Numbered from the stretch's first letter, positions 22,974 through 35,468 are shown. The stretch is DNA of 64,000 bases from Paragordius varius (GCA_964247055.1 OZ176051.1:8742001-8806000), one strand, 5' to 3'. Numbers and translations: made by a program. The notes: a model not told the origin generated them from the letters alone.

Positions 22974-23162
22974 CTATTTATACGAACAAGCGTTTTCAAG
23001 AATTAATTTCTTACAATCAAATTGAACAAGGTTGATGGATGAAAGTTTCCAAAACTTGTTGAGAATATCAGTATCGAAATCACAACCAGATTTAAATGAA
23101 TTATCAAAGAATATTAAAGAACAGAAAGCACATATAGCATGTAATGTTAAGAATTTTTCCAT
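22974..23162 (-). CDS. Small secreted cysteine-containing protein (candidate)
   Basis: This 62-residue minus-strand frame begins MEKFLTLHAICAFCSLIFF, which looks like a signal peptide, and continues as a short hydrophilic chain with cysteines at about residues 27, 50 and 59. An AATAAA lies about 65 bases after the stop. No family was recognised, and the frame could instead be a first exon. It lies upstream of, and on the same strand as, nothing obviously related. Given the AT-rich background, a chance frame with a hydrophobic start cannot be excluded. Confidence 0.35.
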   Translation of the reverse strand: MEKFLTLHAICAFCSLIFFDNSFKSGCDFDTDILNKFWKLSSINLVQFDCKKLILENACSYK

Positions 23163-23229
23163 TTTATTAATATACTATATTGACATAGAGTAAGTACTAT
23201 TTTAGTTATATTTTCAAGCATAAGGCTCG

Positions 23230-24005
23230 CCTAAATTTTTTTTTTAAACGACTACTCTAAAAATATTTCCGTCCCCTTATCTATATTATCGCCCTTTATA
23301 TATGTATATACAGTCATGTATCCTTTTATCAAAAATTTATTTTTTTTGTTAAATGAGGATTGCTCTCATGACACGTTGCATGAAACTACACATAATAAAT
23401 AACTATTGTTACTTTTTAGCGTTTATAATATATTTTGGTTTATTAATCCGTTTGTCGAATGAACAAATTCTTGCTATTTTTATCATTTTTGATGACAACC
23501 TATACGATCGAATCAATCTAGCCCCATTCATCACGGCTTTTAATACCCCAATCTTATAATTATTTGGAAAATTTTGCGAAACATAAGCATTGGTTGTTAA
23601 TCTTTTTGTAGCAACTTGCAATTTTTTTATCCAAATATTTTCTTGAAATATTGGTTTGTGATTAAAACTAATTAATAATAAAAAATTTAAACCGAAAAAA
23701 GCTCTGCGAAAAACTTTAATTTTACACGGGATGGGCCAGAACAGGAGCTAATTATGAAAGTGGCAATACTTTTTTTATAAATATATAGATTAATAAAATT
23801 AACATAGTTGATGATATATTTTATTTATTGTAAATCATATAGAATGGTGCTCAAATAATTCGTTAAATTCAATAGACATTGATAATTAATGTAATTTAAA
23901 TTTTTAAACCAAATATAAAGTATAATAATGAAAAATATGGAATAATATGCAAAATATTAAAGTTGAAAAACAGATAATTTAATAAAGAATAGTTATTGAT
24001 TCCAA
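23230..24005. other. Intergenic, nothing recognised
   Basis: Two overlapping short frames at 23353-23621 on opposite strands show no motif or splice logic. The rest is AT-rich spacer. Confidence 0.35.
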
Positions 24006-24006
24006 T

Positions 24007-24308
24007 TTATTTTAAGCTTATCACATTCAATATTTGATTGAATGAAATTTTTATTTTATTGCCAATTTGCTGTTTTTCTTTTTTACAATACTCTGGTCTG
24101 CAAAGAAAGATGTCAGTCGATTTATTTCTATATACCGTCACTTGAGCTGTTTCTTGATATGGCAAAAGATATGGTACTATTTGCTCCCATGTGCCCTTTC
24201 TATTGTTCCAAGTAATATCTGTAAATACAAACAAAGTAGTAATTATAAAAATGTATTTATTCATAGTAAATGTAATATGACAAGTTTCATTGTGTTATAA
24301 AAAGTTTG

Positions 24309-24351
<43 letters not shown>

Positions 24352-24609
24352 TTTGAGTTTTATTCTTGCAAATAACAGGTTGCAAAGTTATTTCATGAAG
24401 AGTTTGACCTTTTTTCAGATATATGGTTCTGTATTTGGCCCAAACATCATTCGGTGCTCTCAAAACCAATTTATTATCGCGCATATGAGTTTGAATGTCA
24501 TCAGCAAATTCATACAACGGGTTTAAAATTTCTGTTTTGTCTTTGGCCCAACCCAGGGTGGAGAAACTTATGGAATTTTCACATTCATAGTATTTTCTCG
24601 TACTTTTAC
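24007..24609 (-). CDS. Unrecognised secreted-type gene, last two exons
   Basis: Two minus-strand exons join in phase 1. The first is 24609-24352, opening after acceptor gacttttag and closing at CTCAAA|gtatat. The last is 24218-24007, after acceptor tttgtatttacag, ending in TAA. The 133-base intron is mostly a (TA)20 run. The joined part is 155 residues, starting KSTRKYYECENSISFSTLGW and including LYEFADDIQTHMRDNKLVL and WEQIVPYLLPYQETAQVTVY. Four cysteines (two in the first part, the pair in FLCRPEYCKK) and NKT, NIT and NKS glycosylation sites fit an extracellular protein. The first exon enters with two bases of a codon, so a 5' exon, presumably with the signal peptide, is missing. I do not recognise the family. 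Confidence 0.55.
24311..24350. repeat. (TA)20 microsatellite in an intron
   Basis: Forty bases of alternating TA fill most of a 133-base intron and abut its 5' splice site, whose GT is formed at the array edge. Confidence 0.9.
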
Positions 24610-24639
24610 CTAAAAGTCAATGATGTAAAAATATAAATA

Positions 24640-26330
24640 AAAAAAGGTTTAATTTAAAGGGTAATATATACATACCATTTACAATTCAGACCCTAAAAAT
24701 AAATTATGTGTTTTCCGAACTAATATATCTCATTATTAATATGAAATATATCTTAATGGCTTAGTTTATTATTTTTTAGAACAAACAAAATATAATTTTT
24801 TAAAAATTATAAAAAATATAGGTAACTTTTAATCTTATAAACAATATATAATATTTTAGGGTGGATTTGATTGTTCGAGGGTTAATTTATATTGTTCAAG
24901 GGTGAATTTAAAGTGTAAATAGTAATGTGAGTACATCATATAACCTATTATTTTGGCTTGTCCAGGAACTTGCTTATCTGGTTGGGAGACAATCAATACT
25001 AATAAACAATTATTAATATTTTTTTAATAAAAAATAAAGGTTTTGAATATTCAAGTATAAACCAAATATAACAATGTATAATAGAGTGAAATAAATTATA
25101 TAAAACTTTAAAATATATTATACAATTCTTTTTTAAATTTGGTGGAGGAAATAAAAAAAGGTTGGGAACCACGGACCCATTTAACACTCCATGATCTTTT
25201 AGGATATTTTCATATCCTAGAGCGATTCGAAATTTGATCTTAAAAATTATTTAATTAGCTCGAAAAAATCTCCTTTCTTTAGCCTTTTCATCGTATTATG
25301 CAAAAAAAATTAAAATTTGTAAAAAAATGATCATTTCAAATTTTTCACTGCCATTTTTTCCATAAATTTTTAAAATTCCTAATGCAACAGGCAAATAATT
25401 GTATTTTATGGCTCAAAAAGGTAGATAATTAACGTTAAAAGGCTTTTAAGCTACATTTTACCAGCAAAAATCTTATATTCGACTTTTATATCAACTGTTC
25501 GTTTTAATAGTGTTTTGGACTGCCCAAGTTTAGATTCCATAAGTCATATAACTGTAAAAATATATATTTATATCTAACACATCAGAATAATGATAAATTT
25601 TATAAAACAACTTTTATAACAGTAGTTTATTTATAAAATTGAGCTATGAGATACAAACGTACTGAAAAAGTTTAATTATAATTATATGGCCGAATATATA
25701 TTTCCAATCCAAATAACCTTACCACTTTAATAATTTGAGATGCTATCCGATCTTAAATCTAATCTTGCCCAATCTGACTATACTTATATATGAAAAAAAA
25801 TTCCATGCGCTGTTGAGCCGATATCGGGATAAATAAGAGACAAATTATGTTCAAACAAACATCATGTAACATGAATGGTTCAGTCGGTTGTACGATACAA
25901 AAAATCAAGAAATTATTTTGGTGTGAACCGCTACTAATGGAGTACATAAATTTTCATAAAAAAATTTAATCTGGTGGCGACATTTTCAATTAAACCGGTC
26001 ATATTTACATATATATATTTAATTATTTGAATACGATTGATGACCATGTTAAACAAACTTTTAAATTATTACATTCACTGACAATATAAATATTTTCTAA
26101 AAAACACGATTGCTGGAATTCATGGAAAACCAGAGATAAGTTTAACTATTAAATAAAAACCAAAATATTTACATAAGCTGTAGTCATAAGTCCTTACGGT
26201 TTGACTAAGAGAACACATTAGCGAAAAGTAAGCAAGCGATTAATTTAACTCAGGTGTTATTTTGTGCATATGATATTATACAATATTGAGTCTGCCAAAT
26301 ATTACTATCTTATTTTTATTATTTAATTAT
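24640..26330. other. Intergenic or 5' intron of the 24-kb gene
   Basis: A minus-strand ATG near 25873 reads MLHDVCLNIICLLFIPISA, which could be a signal peptide of the gene at 24.0-24.6 kb, but its only phase-1 donor is weak. The segment 25370-25560 recurs near 60650-60790 (shared gctacattttaccagcaaaa), so it is a dispersed repeat. Confidence 0.35.
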
Positions 26331-26339
26331 ATCGAAAAT

Positions 26340-27140
26340 AGTGAAGCAGTTGGGCCACTGATTACTTTTTTCATTCATCGGAGGATAGAGATTGTTATTA
26401 TGGGGATAACTTCTGTCGATTAAAGCATTTAAAAGGTTTTTAAATTTTCGATTCGAAAGAAGGTTAGAGCTGGTAGACCACACTGCGAAAGTGACAAACT
26501 GTTGAGGTTATGGATTAATGACCTGCTCAAACTTAACGGCAATTGGCAGAAGCATTACAGATATGACTAAAACAATCAGTACACTTTTACAAAAAATGGG
26601 TAATACCAATAAACTCAGTAAATGGGTAACTCCCAATATGAATGGATATCTAATGTTATGAGGGAAAATAATATTAATTAATTTGGGAAGTTTAGTATTG
26701 TTAATTTCTTTATTTTGCAAATCTAAAGCGTATAAAAATAATGTCTTTTAGCTTGCCAAGCCGATCCATTGACATCAAAGCCAAATCGCTTAAGCAAGAA
26801 GACTTATGGCACAAAGCAATAATGCATATAATTAAATTTTAGGCGCGCCGTTAATACCTAATGTTATCGCCAACAAATAACCAATTAAAATTATGCATCA
26901 ATCGAATAATGACTAAAAAGGGCCAGACATGGTAAAGTGATCTTGTTACATGCACGTTTGACGAAGCAAAACCAGTGAAAGACACTCAAAAATCGCTTCG
27001 ATGGGAGATTCTTAGGCCACCCCGTATTCTTTCGACCTGAAGCCAATTAACTATTACCTAATGTGGCATACACTCGCAGAGCAGCACTATAATTTTCATT
27101 GGAAAATGGCTTGATGAACCACAAAAGACAATTTGTTATT
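26340..27140 (+). mobile_element. mariner transposase relic
   Basis: Broken plus-strand frames follow the order of mariner transposase. Near 26560-26650 a frame reads TISTLLQKMGNTNKLSKWV, like the helix-turn-helix linker TISRRLHALGKVKKLGRWVPHEL. Near 26770-26840 is a decayed KPNRFGKKTMLC-like piece. Near 26930-27010 is KVILLHA followed by EAKPVKDTQKSLRWEIL, like VILLHDNA...AKPVKDTLKSLWEVL. Near 27050 is PINYYLMWHTLAEQHYN, then KWLDE, corresponding to APSDYHLFxSMxHALAEQ...KWLDE. The middle catalytic Asp region is degraded. Many frame changes are present. Terminal repeats were not identified. The hydrophobic minus frame at 26508-26720 is a shadow of this relic. Confidence 0.7.
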
Positions 27141-27459
27141 CGGCATGTCATTCATATATAATTTAAAATATGGGCGAAATATGTATAGAGTGTATACCTC
27201 TGGTAACTTTTACTACTATATTTTCTTAAAAATTATTAAATTTAAATATTTAAAGATCAAGAAGATCCATTTTATAATAAATACGATATGTAAAATTTAA
27301 ACACCCTGATATGATATTTCCTTAATTTGGCGCTTATCATAACTTTTATGAATAACTCTGGCACCAAACTTTAGCAATATCCACTTTTTACTTTTTTAAT
27401 TTGATCAATCGTTAAAATTAAATTTTCAAACGAGATCCCTAATTTGTGGATTATTTCCA

Positions 27460-28533
27460 TCAATATTGATATTTTACTTTATAAAAACCAAATATAACAA
27501 TAACAATGTATAGCCAACCTTTTCTTGTTATATTCCATTCTCGGATCAATTGATTATCGGTAAATAATCTATAGTTAGCCTTGTTTATTGCCGTCATATT
27601 TATTTCAATATATCCCATCCCTTTTTGTATAACATTATTGTTAACGTCCCGTAATTGAAGTTGACACTGTTGGGCTAATTTTATGCTTCTATATAGTGGT
27701 ATACAACTTTGCTCAGCCACAAACCTATTATTGTAGGAGATGTATGGTAATGTTGGAGCATAAAACATAATTGTTCTCGTCATTATCAATTTTCCTTCTA
27801 TATAAATTTTATAGATGCCCATGTCTTCAATATACCCTGATTTAATTAACCAATAACCACCATCTTTTGTGGAATCAAAGGTATCACTCCTACCATTCTT
27901 TTGTAACGTTACAATGGGGGCGTGTCCTTTAGGTTCATAATAGTTTTTGGTCATAAACGACAATGAAATGGTTGATTTCCATGCTACAGTGTATTTTTCC
28001 TCAAGCGCTATAACATAAAATAGATGAATATTTTATATATATTAAAATGTAAAGCTTATGAACTATTTTTACTATTAACAATTTTAAATTTTTTCCTAAT
28101 ATTACATAATAAAAAAAAGTTTTTAATTCGCAAATTGTGGTTTCTTATCCAACAAGTCAAAACTTTGGAATATAAATAATATGTCTCGTAGTTAAATTAT
28201 AAATAATATTTTTTTGGTTTACTTACGAGTTAAAATTATGGTTCCCGAAGCTATCGTCTTTCCATCCTTTGTGACGGTATATCTACCATCTACCAAATTA
28301 TATTTGGCAGGAAAACTGTTTCTTTGCAACAAAGTATAATTGAGGTTAGCGTATGTATAAGTCCATCCCGAAAATTGGATTGTAAAATTAGCTGTCCCAG
28401 TAAATGGGCTTATAAGGCGATCGTAAATGGACCAACCGACAGGCAGACTTACATCTCTGTTCACCACACAATAAATCGCACTAGGTTTCGCGATCACTAA
28501 AAATATGGCCAAAACGTATTGATAATACAGCAT
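27460..28533 (-). CDS. Single-pass membrane protein with signal peptide, two exons
   Basis: Minus-strand exon 1 is 28533-28227 and exon 2 is 28007-27460. The donor is ACTC|gtaagt, the acceptor ttatgttatag, the intron 219 bases in phase 1. The 284-residue product starts MLYYQYVLAIFLVIAKPSAI, a clear signal peptide; this start was chosen over an upstream in-frame ATG at 28722 because only it puts the signal sequence at the N terminus. The ectodomain is beta-rich, with NFT, NYT, NMT and NIT sites and two successive segments ending in short-strand patterns (DGRYTVTKDGKTIASGTIIL and IYKIYIEGKLIMTRTIMFY) that resemble Ig-like or similar sandwich domains. A hydrophobic stretch near residues 263-277 and a short basic tail suggest type I topology. 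No family was recognised. Confidence 0.65.
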
Positions 28534-28733
28534 TTCTTGATAGAGGATAAAAAAATTTAAGTAAAAATTTATTATAGATTGAATTGCAAAAATTGAAATT
28601 TTTTTATGTATTTGTACATATTTGTTAAATATATTTTTTGTTATTGATAATTTTTCTTTAAGTTGTACGCAATTGGGCATCCTAAGGCCTATGATATTAT
28701 AAGATGATAGTGCCAAAGTCAATATTATCTGTT

Positions 28734-31700
28734 ATGTTTGTTATAAATGATGCAATATTCTTATCAATATTAAAATTTTACATATTCCAATATGATAAAC
28801 TAAGCAAACAAAAAATGTCAAATAGATGGTAAGCGATATAACCATACTTTAAGGTAGGGGTTGTCAAAATAATATTTTTGCCGTTACTTGCTTATAAAAT
28901 GTAAAATTTAACCAAAAAAGGTTTCTCCATCTAACTAAATATAAAAGAAAGCAAATGTTTTTTTTGATGAATGTACAGCACTTTGCGCTCCTATTTAACT
29001 TTAACCAGTTTTGATATACAGTAAAGGTTATATAATACAGACAAAACGTAAACAAAAATATTTTATTTAAAATCACACCATATTTATAAACGCCAAGAAC
29101 AACATAAATGGCTTCGTCGGGGCTGCATTTTGAGCTAAACGGTGGATCGCATTAGGATTATAACAGATAGACATCACTTAATATATTATTATAAAATTGT
29201 TATATATATTAAATCTACGATATATCAAATTATTTTATTTGTTGGCGAAATTAAATATATTCAGATTTGACTATATATATTATAAAATCAAAAGTCATCT
29301 TAACCTTCAATAAAAAAATTAAATACAGATTTCCCTCATTAACACATTGATTAAATGATAGTTTTTTAAAGAACGCTTATTTACAAAATTTTATTTGATA
29401 TTAATATGTAATTATATAAATATATCGTCAGGGGCATGATAAAGTTCTACCACCTTCAACAATTTTTTTAAATTTGTCTATTCAATTGCCAAGAACAAAA
29501 AATTGTTAAATATGTTTGCATTTTAGTCTTATATTTGAAGTCTATTAAATTATATATGCCCCTATAATTGTTCCAAATATGTGGCCGCTTTTTTAAGTTT
29601 TAAATGCCCCCCTCAAAGCCATTTGCGTTTGGCACCTCTGTTTCTAAATATAATGTTCAGACAATTCACAAAAACTGGGGCCATAAGTTGATAATAAAAT
29701 ATATTAATTCCAATATTGGTGCGAAAATTGACCTTGAAACAAATCCATGTATAAAGTAAAAATTTGTTTACAAGAGAGGAACATAATAAAAAACCGGATT
29801 TACGCGGTGTTATAATTATATTATACTAATTGAGCATATGAAGTCTTACCCTTAAACCATAATTAGCTAGTTCTAGTTTTCACAAAGACAAAACTAATGT
29901 GAGAGTTTTTATTTTATTAACCCCCCTATAGCCCTACTCTACGCTACATACATCTCATGTATAAGGGCTAAGATTTTAGTCGGTCCATCTTTTTGATTAA
30001 CCATGGATGGAGCATCGCTATATAAAGAATCCGTCTACATATGAATATATATGGTTAATTGGCAAACAAAAACAACATAATTTTCTAATGGTATAGGGAT
30101 TATGCCTAAATTAAATGTTTTTAATTTATATTCACATTTAAATGTAATGAATACCTTTTTAAATATATCATATTTTAAAATGTAATACATTGGCTTTAAA
30201 AAATTTTGAACGGAAAATATACACCATATAATTACACTAAGCGATTTTTACTTTACGCGCCACTTTTTTGAGTAAGAACTGTTTTACCTATCCGTGTAAA
30301 ATTTGCGTTCGAATGTTCATATATATTTTATTCAACAGGAAACGTATAAAAGCGGAAAATATTAGAAGATGAGTACTTTTTAAGGCGTAAATTATTCTCC
30401 TCTTTCGACACTAAAATTTCACCCTAAATATTATTTTCCGTAAAAATTGTGAGTTATAATATTTTCTATATGTTTGGAATATAAATTTTTGTCTTATTGC
30501 TTTTGTTGAAAATTAAAAAATATCCAGATTAAATCTATATATTAAAAATTAAATTTACTATCATTTCATTGTGCCTTTGGGACTTCGAGTGATTAAAGAA
30601 AGTCATTTGTACGTACTGGCTTATCAAAAGGTCAGAAAATCAGCGCAATACTGAATATATTTTTTTCGGATCATCTAAATATATAATAAACTATCTAACA
30701 GCAAAGCAATGGTTATTATAAATTTAACTGCCATGCATAGGCCCCGAACGGGTATTATTTTTCGGACCACCTAAAAATTGTCTATTTTTAATACAAATAT
30801 CCTGAGATTACATGTTAAAAAATATATTCACAGCATCCAAAAAACTCTTATAAAATATATTTAGTCTGAAGGAAAATGTATTAGGATATCATAGTGCTTT
30901 TGGTTTTGGCACCTATGAAATGATTCAAGAAAGTTATTTTGTGATGAGTGACATCAGAGATAAAAAAAAATTTGCATACATTTTTTTAATAATTTTTTTT
31001 GGTGAAAAGGGCCTCATTCTAAAAAATATGACCAAAACAGATAAACTACCTATAAAAAGCAAAACAATATTTTTTTAAAAAAATTCGGATGTAGGCTTCG
31101 AAAGTTCCAAACTTTTTTGTTTTTTTTAAAAATTGGTTCTTTTATAACAAAAGTAAAAATGCCGATATTATGCAATAAAAATTTCAAATATATGCTAAAT
31201 TTTAATATCAACTAAAAATAGTTTTTGAAAACTACATAAGTATTTTAAAAATTAAATTTTAGCGAAATTTTGTCAGGCCTATTAAACTATTTAGAGGCAT
31301 GCTGGAAACGGTATAAAAATGCTTTAAGACATTAAAACACTTTTTCTCTATAATTTGATGGTGATAACCATTTCTATCACCTCATTGATTAAAATATTTT
31401 TGTCTAATTATGTTAAAAATAAATTGTGTTACTTTATTTAAATATGTACCAATTAGGTAAACGAACATTAAAATTATTCTATAGCGATAGAAATATTCAA
31501 CATCGAATTATTTAAAAAACGTTTTATAATATCTTAAAACGTTTTCAAACCGTTTTATATCCCAATTCTAATAAAACTAAACTATTATTTTTGAAAGTTG
31601 TTTTAATTAAAATTTAATTATCGAACATTGTTCTCATTTATTAGATCTGCTCCAAAACAGGATTTCAAACAGCTGATATTAAAATCAAAAATCAATTTTT

Positions 31701-33499
31701 TGGTGGTAAGCCTGAAAGCTTTTAAAAGTTAATTATACATTTTCTAACCATAATATATAACAGAGGCCAGTCCTTTTAATACTCCCTTTTGGCGTAGTTT
31801 CTGCTGCCACTTTTTTTCACTATTGTGCAAATAGGCGAAAAGAATTGGGACTTTTGGAGCCCACATCTAAAAATTAAATTTTTTGAAAATATTGTTATAA
31901 TTTTTATACGTAGTTTATGGTATATTCAGTGATATTTTTGGAATGAAGCATTTAGTTCCCATCAAAAAAATAAAAAATATGGTCAAATTTTGCCATCTGA
32001 TATGGAGTACTTATTATAAAAGTGTAAATTCTTTCTTAAATCACTCGTAATCGCCAATATCAAAAGCACCATAATAATTGTGATTTCCAATCAGTTCAGG
32101 TTATTTTTAAACCCTTTGATTTCGTACGCTATGTATGATCTTAATTATAAATTTCAAAAAATATCTTAAAAATGCATATTTTGATTGAAAATTTATGTTG
32201 TGACGCAATGAGTACATGAAAATCTTTTTTGACTATTCAACAAAGATTATTTTTCTGATTTTAACCATAATATATCACATCTAATAATTAGAGTTATTAA
32301 TAAGTAAATAATAAGACGAGTGACTTTTTATGAGTGCAGTGATTCAAAATAAAAATCATATTATAAGAATAAATTTAATAATATAAACACAATAATATTT
32401 TTTCTCAAAAGACCGATGTAACTTTGTAATATGTTTAAAATAGAGGTTCATTGGTAAAAGGAGTAAAATTTGTAAAAATTTATGTGTCTTTTCGTCCGAT
32501 ACTTTTCATCCGATACTTTCCCTTAACCACATTTTCTGGATCTTTCAAAACTCAACACAACAAACAATAGTTTTATTGCATTTAATAATATGGGAAAATA
32601 TGATAAAAATAAAATACACAATTCAATATTAATTTAAATTTTATACCAATTCATACTTATACCAGATATAGATAATAATTTTAAAAGATAACTTACCTAT
32701 TAAGTTTCCTTTTTTTGTCAGGTGGAAACTCTAGAACTTATTTGAGGCTACGTGTCATTTAATTGGACCTAATCCTTTAATAAATCTTAGATTTGCATAT
32801 GTAACTTCAATAGTTTGGCTTCAAATTAAAAATAGCTGACTTTTACAATGATAATCAAAAACTTATTCCAAATTAAAATATATTTACATTTTTTATTAGC
32901 ATTTTAATACATAATATGTGACTAGTAAAACATTAGCATTTAACAATATTACATAAATATTCTCTTAGTACACCCGTAAAATGTTATTGCATTTATCATC
33001 ATAATATCAATTTATAATGAAAATATAACCTGAATGTTAAATAAATGTCCAAAATGTTGAATTTGCCAACTTTTTCCATCAGAATATTATCATTACGATT
33101 AAAATGACAAATTTAGACAAAAGCTTTTACGTTATGTTGACATAATTTAGCATCCAAATAAGCGTTTTATATTTTTTTAATTATACCTTTCAAATATTTC
33201 ATACTCCCCTGCTTGTATTTTTTGAGTGAGCCAATCTTATTGAATTCAGATAGGTAGGATATTCAAAACCAATAATTTTTGAATTAATACATAAGTATAT
33301 AACTATAATTCCCATATTGAATTAGATGTCATGTTTTTAACTATTGCCAAATCATAGGGTGTTTAATATATAGAATGACTATGAAATTTTGAAATGGAAA
33401 TAGTTCATAAATTACTTTTGAATAACTAATGCAATTTTTTTGGTTTCCACTCTGTCAATTTAAATAACAGTTATTACATATTAATGATAAAATATTAAA
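28734..33499. other. Large intergenic region, repeat debris only
   Basis: I found no supported gene across about 4.8 kb. At 29426 a CAGGGGCATG-type start and at about 29570-29632 a segment with gtggccgc and ending ggcacctctg look like the two ends of a short hAT MITE, but the flanks do not match as a duplication. 31780-31890 shares phrases with 11040-11100. T- and A-rich runs occur near 31070-31130. No RNA gene was recognised. Confidence 0.4.
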
Positions 33500-33505
33500 T
33501 TTATT
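33500..33505 (-). terminator. Candidate poly(A) signal of the GPCR gene
   Basis: AATAAA on the minus strand, about 145 bases past the receptor stop codon. Confidence 0.35.
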
Positions 33506-33650
33506 TCTTAAATATTTCCAAATACAAATATAATATGGTAAGTAAAGTACAATTTGTATTTTTGTATCAAAGCGAAATTTGTATGTCAGATTGTGTTAAT
33601 TATGGTAAAGTATTTTCCGTCTGCACAAAGCTATTTACAAATAAGTTATT

Positions 33651-35354
33651 TTAAGGGAATTTGTGTTTAAGAAAAGATCGTAAATGTTTATCAAAACAAA
33701 TGAAGAGTATAAAACCCCAGGCGGAATTAAGTATCTCCAGGAAATTGCTTACTGTTACCAGATCTCTGAAGAGACATGTGTTTGGCAAGCAAATAAAAAA
33801 TTCGTAGCTTATGGCCGTTATGGACATGGGAATGCAAAGCATGATATAAAAAAACATTAGGAGAAATAGAATGTTTGAGGCTGAGTCTTTTGTTATCGTT
33901 GACTGTTGCAATAAATTTTTTTTATCATTCCTTAAGTTATCTAATCTTCTGTCACTTTCTTTTTTACAAGCTTTAATTGTATTTTGTAGATGATTATTGG
34001 ATTCATACGGTTGGTTCGCACTTTTAACATCGGGCATTGATGGAAATTTAAAATCGTCGTTAATTTTAACTTTCAAAGTTTGTTGTAAAGATTTTTTTGG
34101 AGACACTAATTTTATTTGTTTATACAAAAGAGATCTGCGTTTACGAAGGTATTGCATATAGTTATAACATGTTTTACCATTCACAATGATAATAAATACT
34201 ATTGGTAAGATATTAATAATTATTTCTCGGATGTTTTCATAAATCTTAAAGGATTGGGTTTTACGAAATTCCATCATTTTATAGCGTATAATAATTGAGT
34301 CGTTTAAATTTGTTGCACTTTTATTGGATTCATAGTACTTATTATCGTTTAATGATCTCTCATTTCCATTACTATTTTTGCTATTGCTGGAAAACTTTGG
34401 ATCTTTAGTAAAGTATAACTGGCCAATTAGGTACCAACGAAATATGGGTATTTGCCAAGCCAAGCAGAACATAAAACTTAAAAAGATACTTATTACAATA
34501 TGTTTTTTAGTGAATAAGCTACTATAGAGTAGAGGTTTGCATATAGCTACGTAACGCTCTATCGAATATATCAGGACAATGAATGTCGCCGTTTTATTCA
34601 GGGTTGTGCGCATAGGAAAACACCAATTTGTCATGAACACCCAATACGATCTGTCATAAAAGTAGCCTGGCTCTTCGTGCGATAAATATATAAAGGGTGG
34701 ATGTTCTTGTTTATACTCAGTTTTATCTAAATCATTAGCATCCTCACTAAGAGACACCATTGTTCCAGTCATCGTTCTAACATAATTCCCATAATAAAGG
34801 AGAAATGGCCAAGGGACATTTAGGATGCAGATCATGAGATATAAAATTAACATACTAATGACATACAAGTAATAATTGCTCATGGTTTGTTGAGCCTTGG
34901 GTTTTGCTACATTACTTGTGTGGTGACCTTCATCCATATTGACTGCTTTATTCGATTTAGCTGATTGATCACATTCGTTAATTTTCTTAAAATTATTATT
35001 ATCCTGATATATGGTATCCTCCTCGACGTTATACATTGTAATTGAGGTTTGGCAAGTCGATTTTTGGAAAAATTTTGGCCGATATAATAATTTTATCACA
35101 TTAGTAAAGTATATTTTTTTCGTTGTAACTTTAGGAGGTGTATCAGATAAGGTTGGTGGTTGGGTGCTTTTATTATTTTTTTTCCTCAAATTTCTTTTGT
35201 ACGACCATATTAGACATAAAGTTAACCCATTTCCAACCATGCCAATGATTGAAATTATGGGTGTTATAACTACGTACAGAACGAATTCCGTCCTATTTAT
35301 AAGAATTAAATTGGTAGCATTTGATAGCGAATAATAATCAAACACCGTACTCAT
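33651..35354 (-). CDS. Class A GPCR, FMRFamide-receptor-like, intronless
   Basis: A 567-residue uninterrupted frame with seven hydrophobic segments at about 24-50 (containing the GN of helix 1), 160-188, 247-271, 285-310, 374-398, 493-520 and 533-556. Helix 3 ends in ERY (266-268) followed by VAICKPL, the rhodopsin-family E/DRY motif. Helix 7 has NSAWGFILF in place of NPxxY, and FDKHLRSFLKHKF follows as helix 8. The pattern resembles invertebrate FMRFamide and related neuropeptide receptors. Oddities: intracellular loop 1 is about 108 residues (usually about 10), extracellular loop 1 about 56, loop 3 about 95 and rich in Lys, Ser and Gln. The helix 3 cysteine (C245) has no cysteine partner in extracellular loop 2, which is unusual; loop ECL3 has C522 and C527. 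The lack of introns suggests retroposition or simply a compact gene. The ligand is unknown. Confidence 0.85.
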   Translation of the reverse strand: MSTVFDYYSLSNATNLILINRTEFVLYVVITPIISIIGMVGNGLTLCLIWSYKRNLRKKNNKSTQPPTLSDTPPKVTTKKIYFTNVIKLLYRPKFFQKSTCQTSITMYNVEEDTIYQDNNNFKKINECDQSAKSNKAVNMDEGHHTSNVAKPKAQQTMSNYYLYVISMLILYLMICILNVPWPFLLYYGNYVRTMTGTMVSLSEDANDLDKTEYKQEHPPFIYLSHEEPGYFYDRSYWVFMTNWCFPMRTTLNKTATFIVLIYSIERYVAICKPLLYSSLFTKKHIVISIFLSFMFCLAWQIPIFRWYLIGQLYFTKDPKFSSNSKNSNGNERSLNDNKYYESNKSATNLNDSIIIRYKMMEFRKTQSFKIYENIREIIINILPIVFIIIVNGKTCYNYMQYLRKRRSLLYKQIKLVSPKKSLQQTLKVKINDDFKFPSMPDVKSANQPYESNNHLQNTIKACKKESDRRLDNLRNDKKNLLQQSTITKDSASNILFLLMFFYIMLCIPMSITAISYEFFICLPNTCLFRDLVTVSNFLEILNSAWGFILFICFDKHLRSFLKHKFP

Positions 35355-35468
35355 TAAATATTGGCAATGGTAAAATTTTTTATGTTTACAAAAAATTCGT
35401 CACGTATAACACCTTGATTTCGGTTCTAACAGGTTTTTCACAGCATAAAAATATATTGATTATCATAT

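Noticed and set aside
25759-25947. Possible signal-peptide exon for the 24-kb gene (MLHDVCLNIICLLFIPISA)
   Set aside because: The only donor that gives the needed phase is weak (TATA|gtcaga), so the join is not supported.
26508-26720. 70-residue hydrophobic minus-strand frame
   Set aside because: It lies antisense to recognisable mariner transposase pieces, so it is a shadow.
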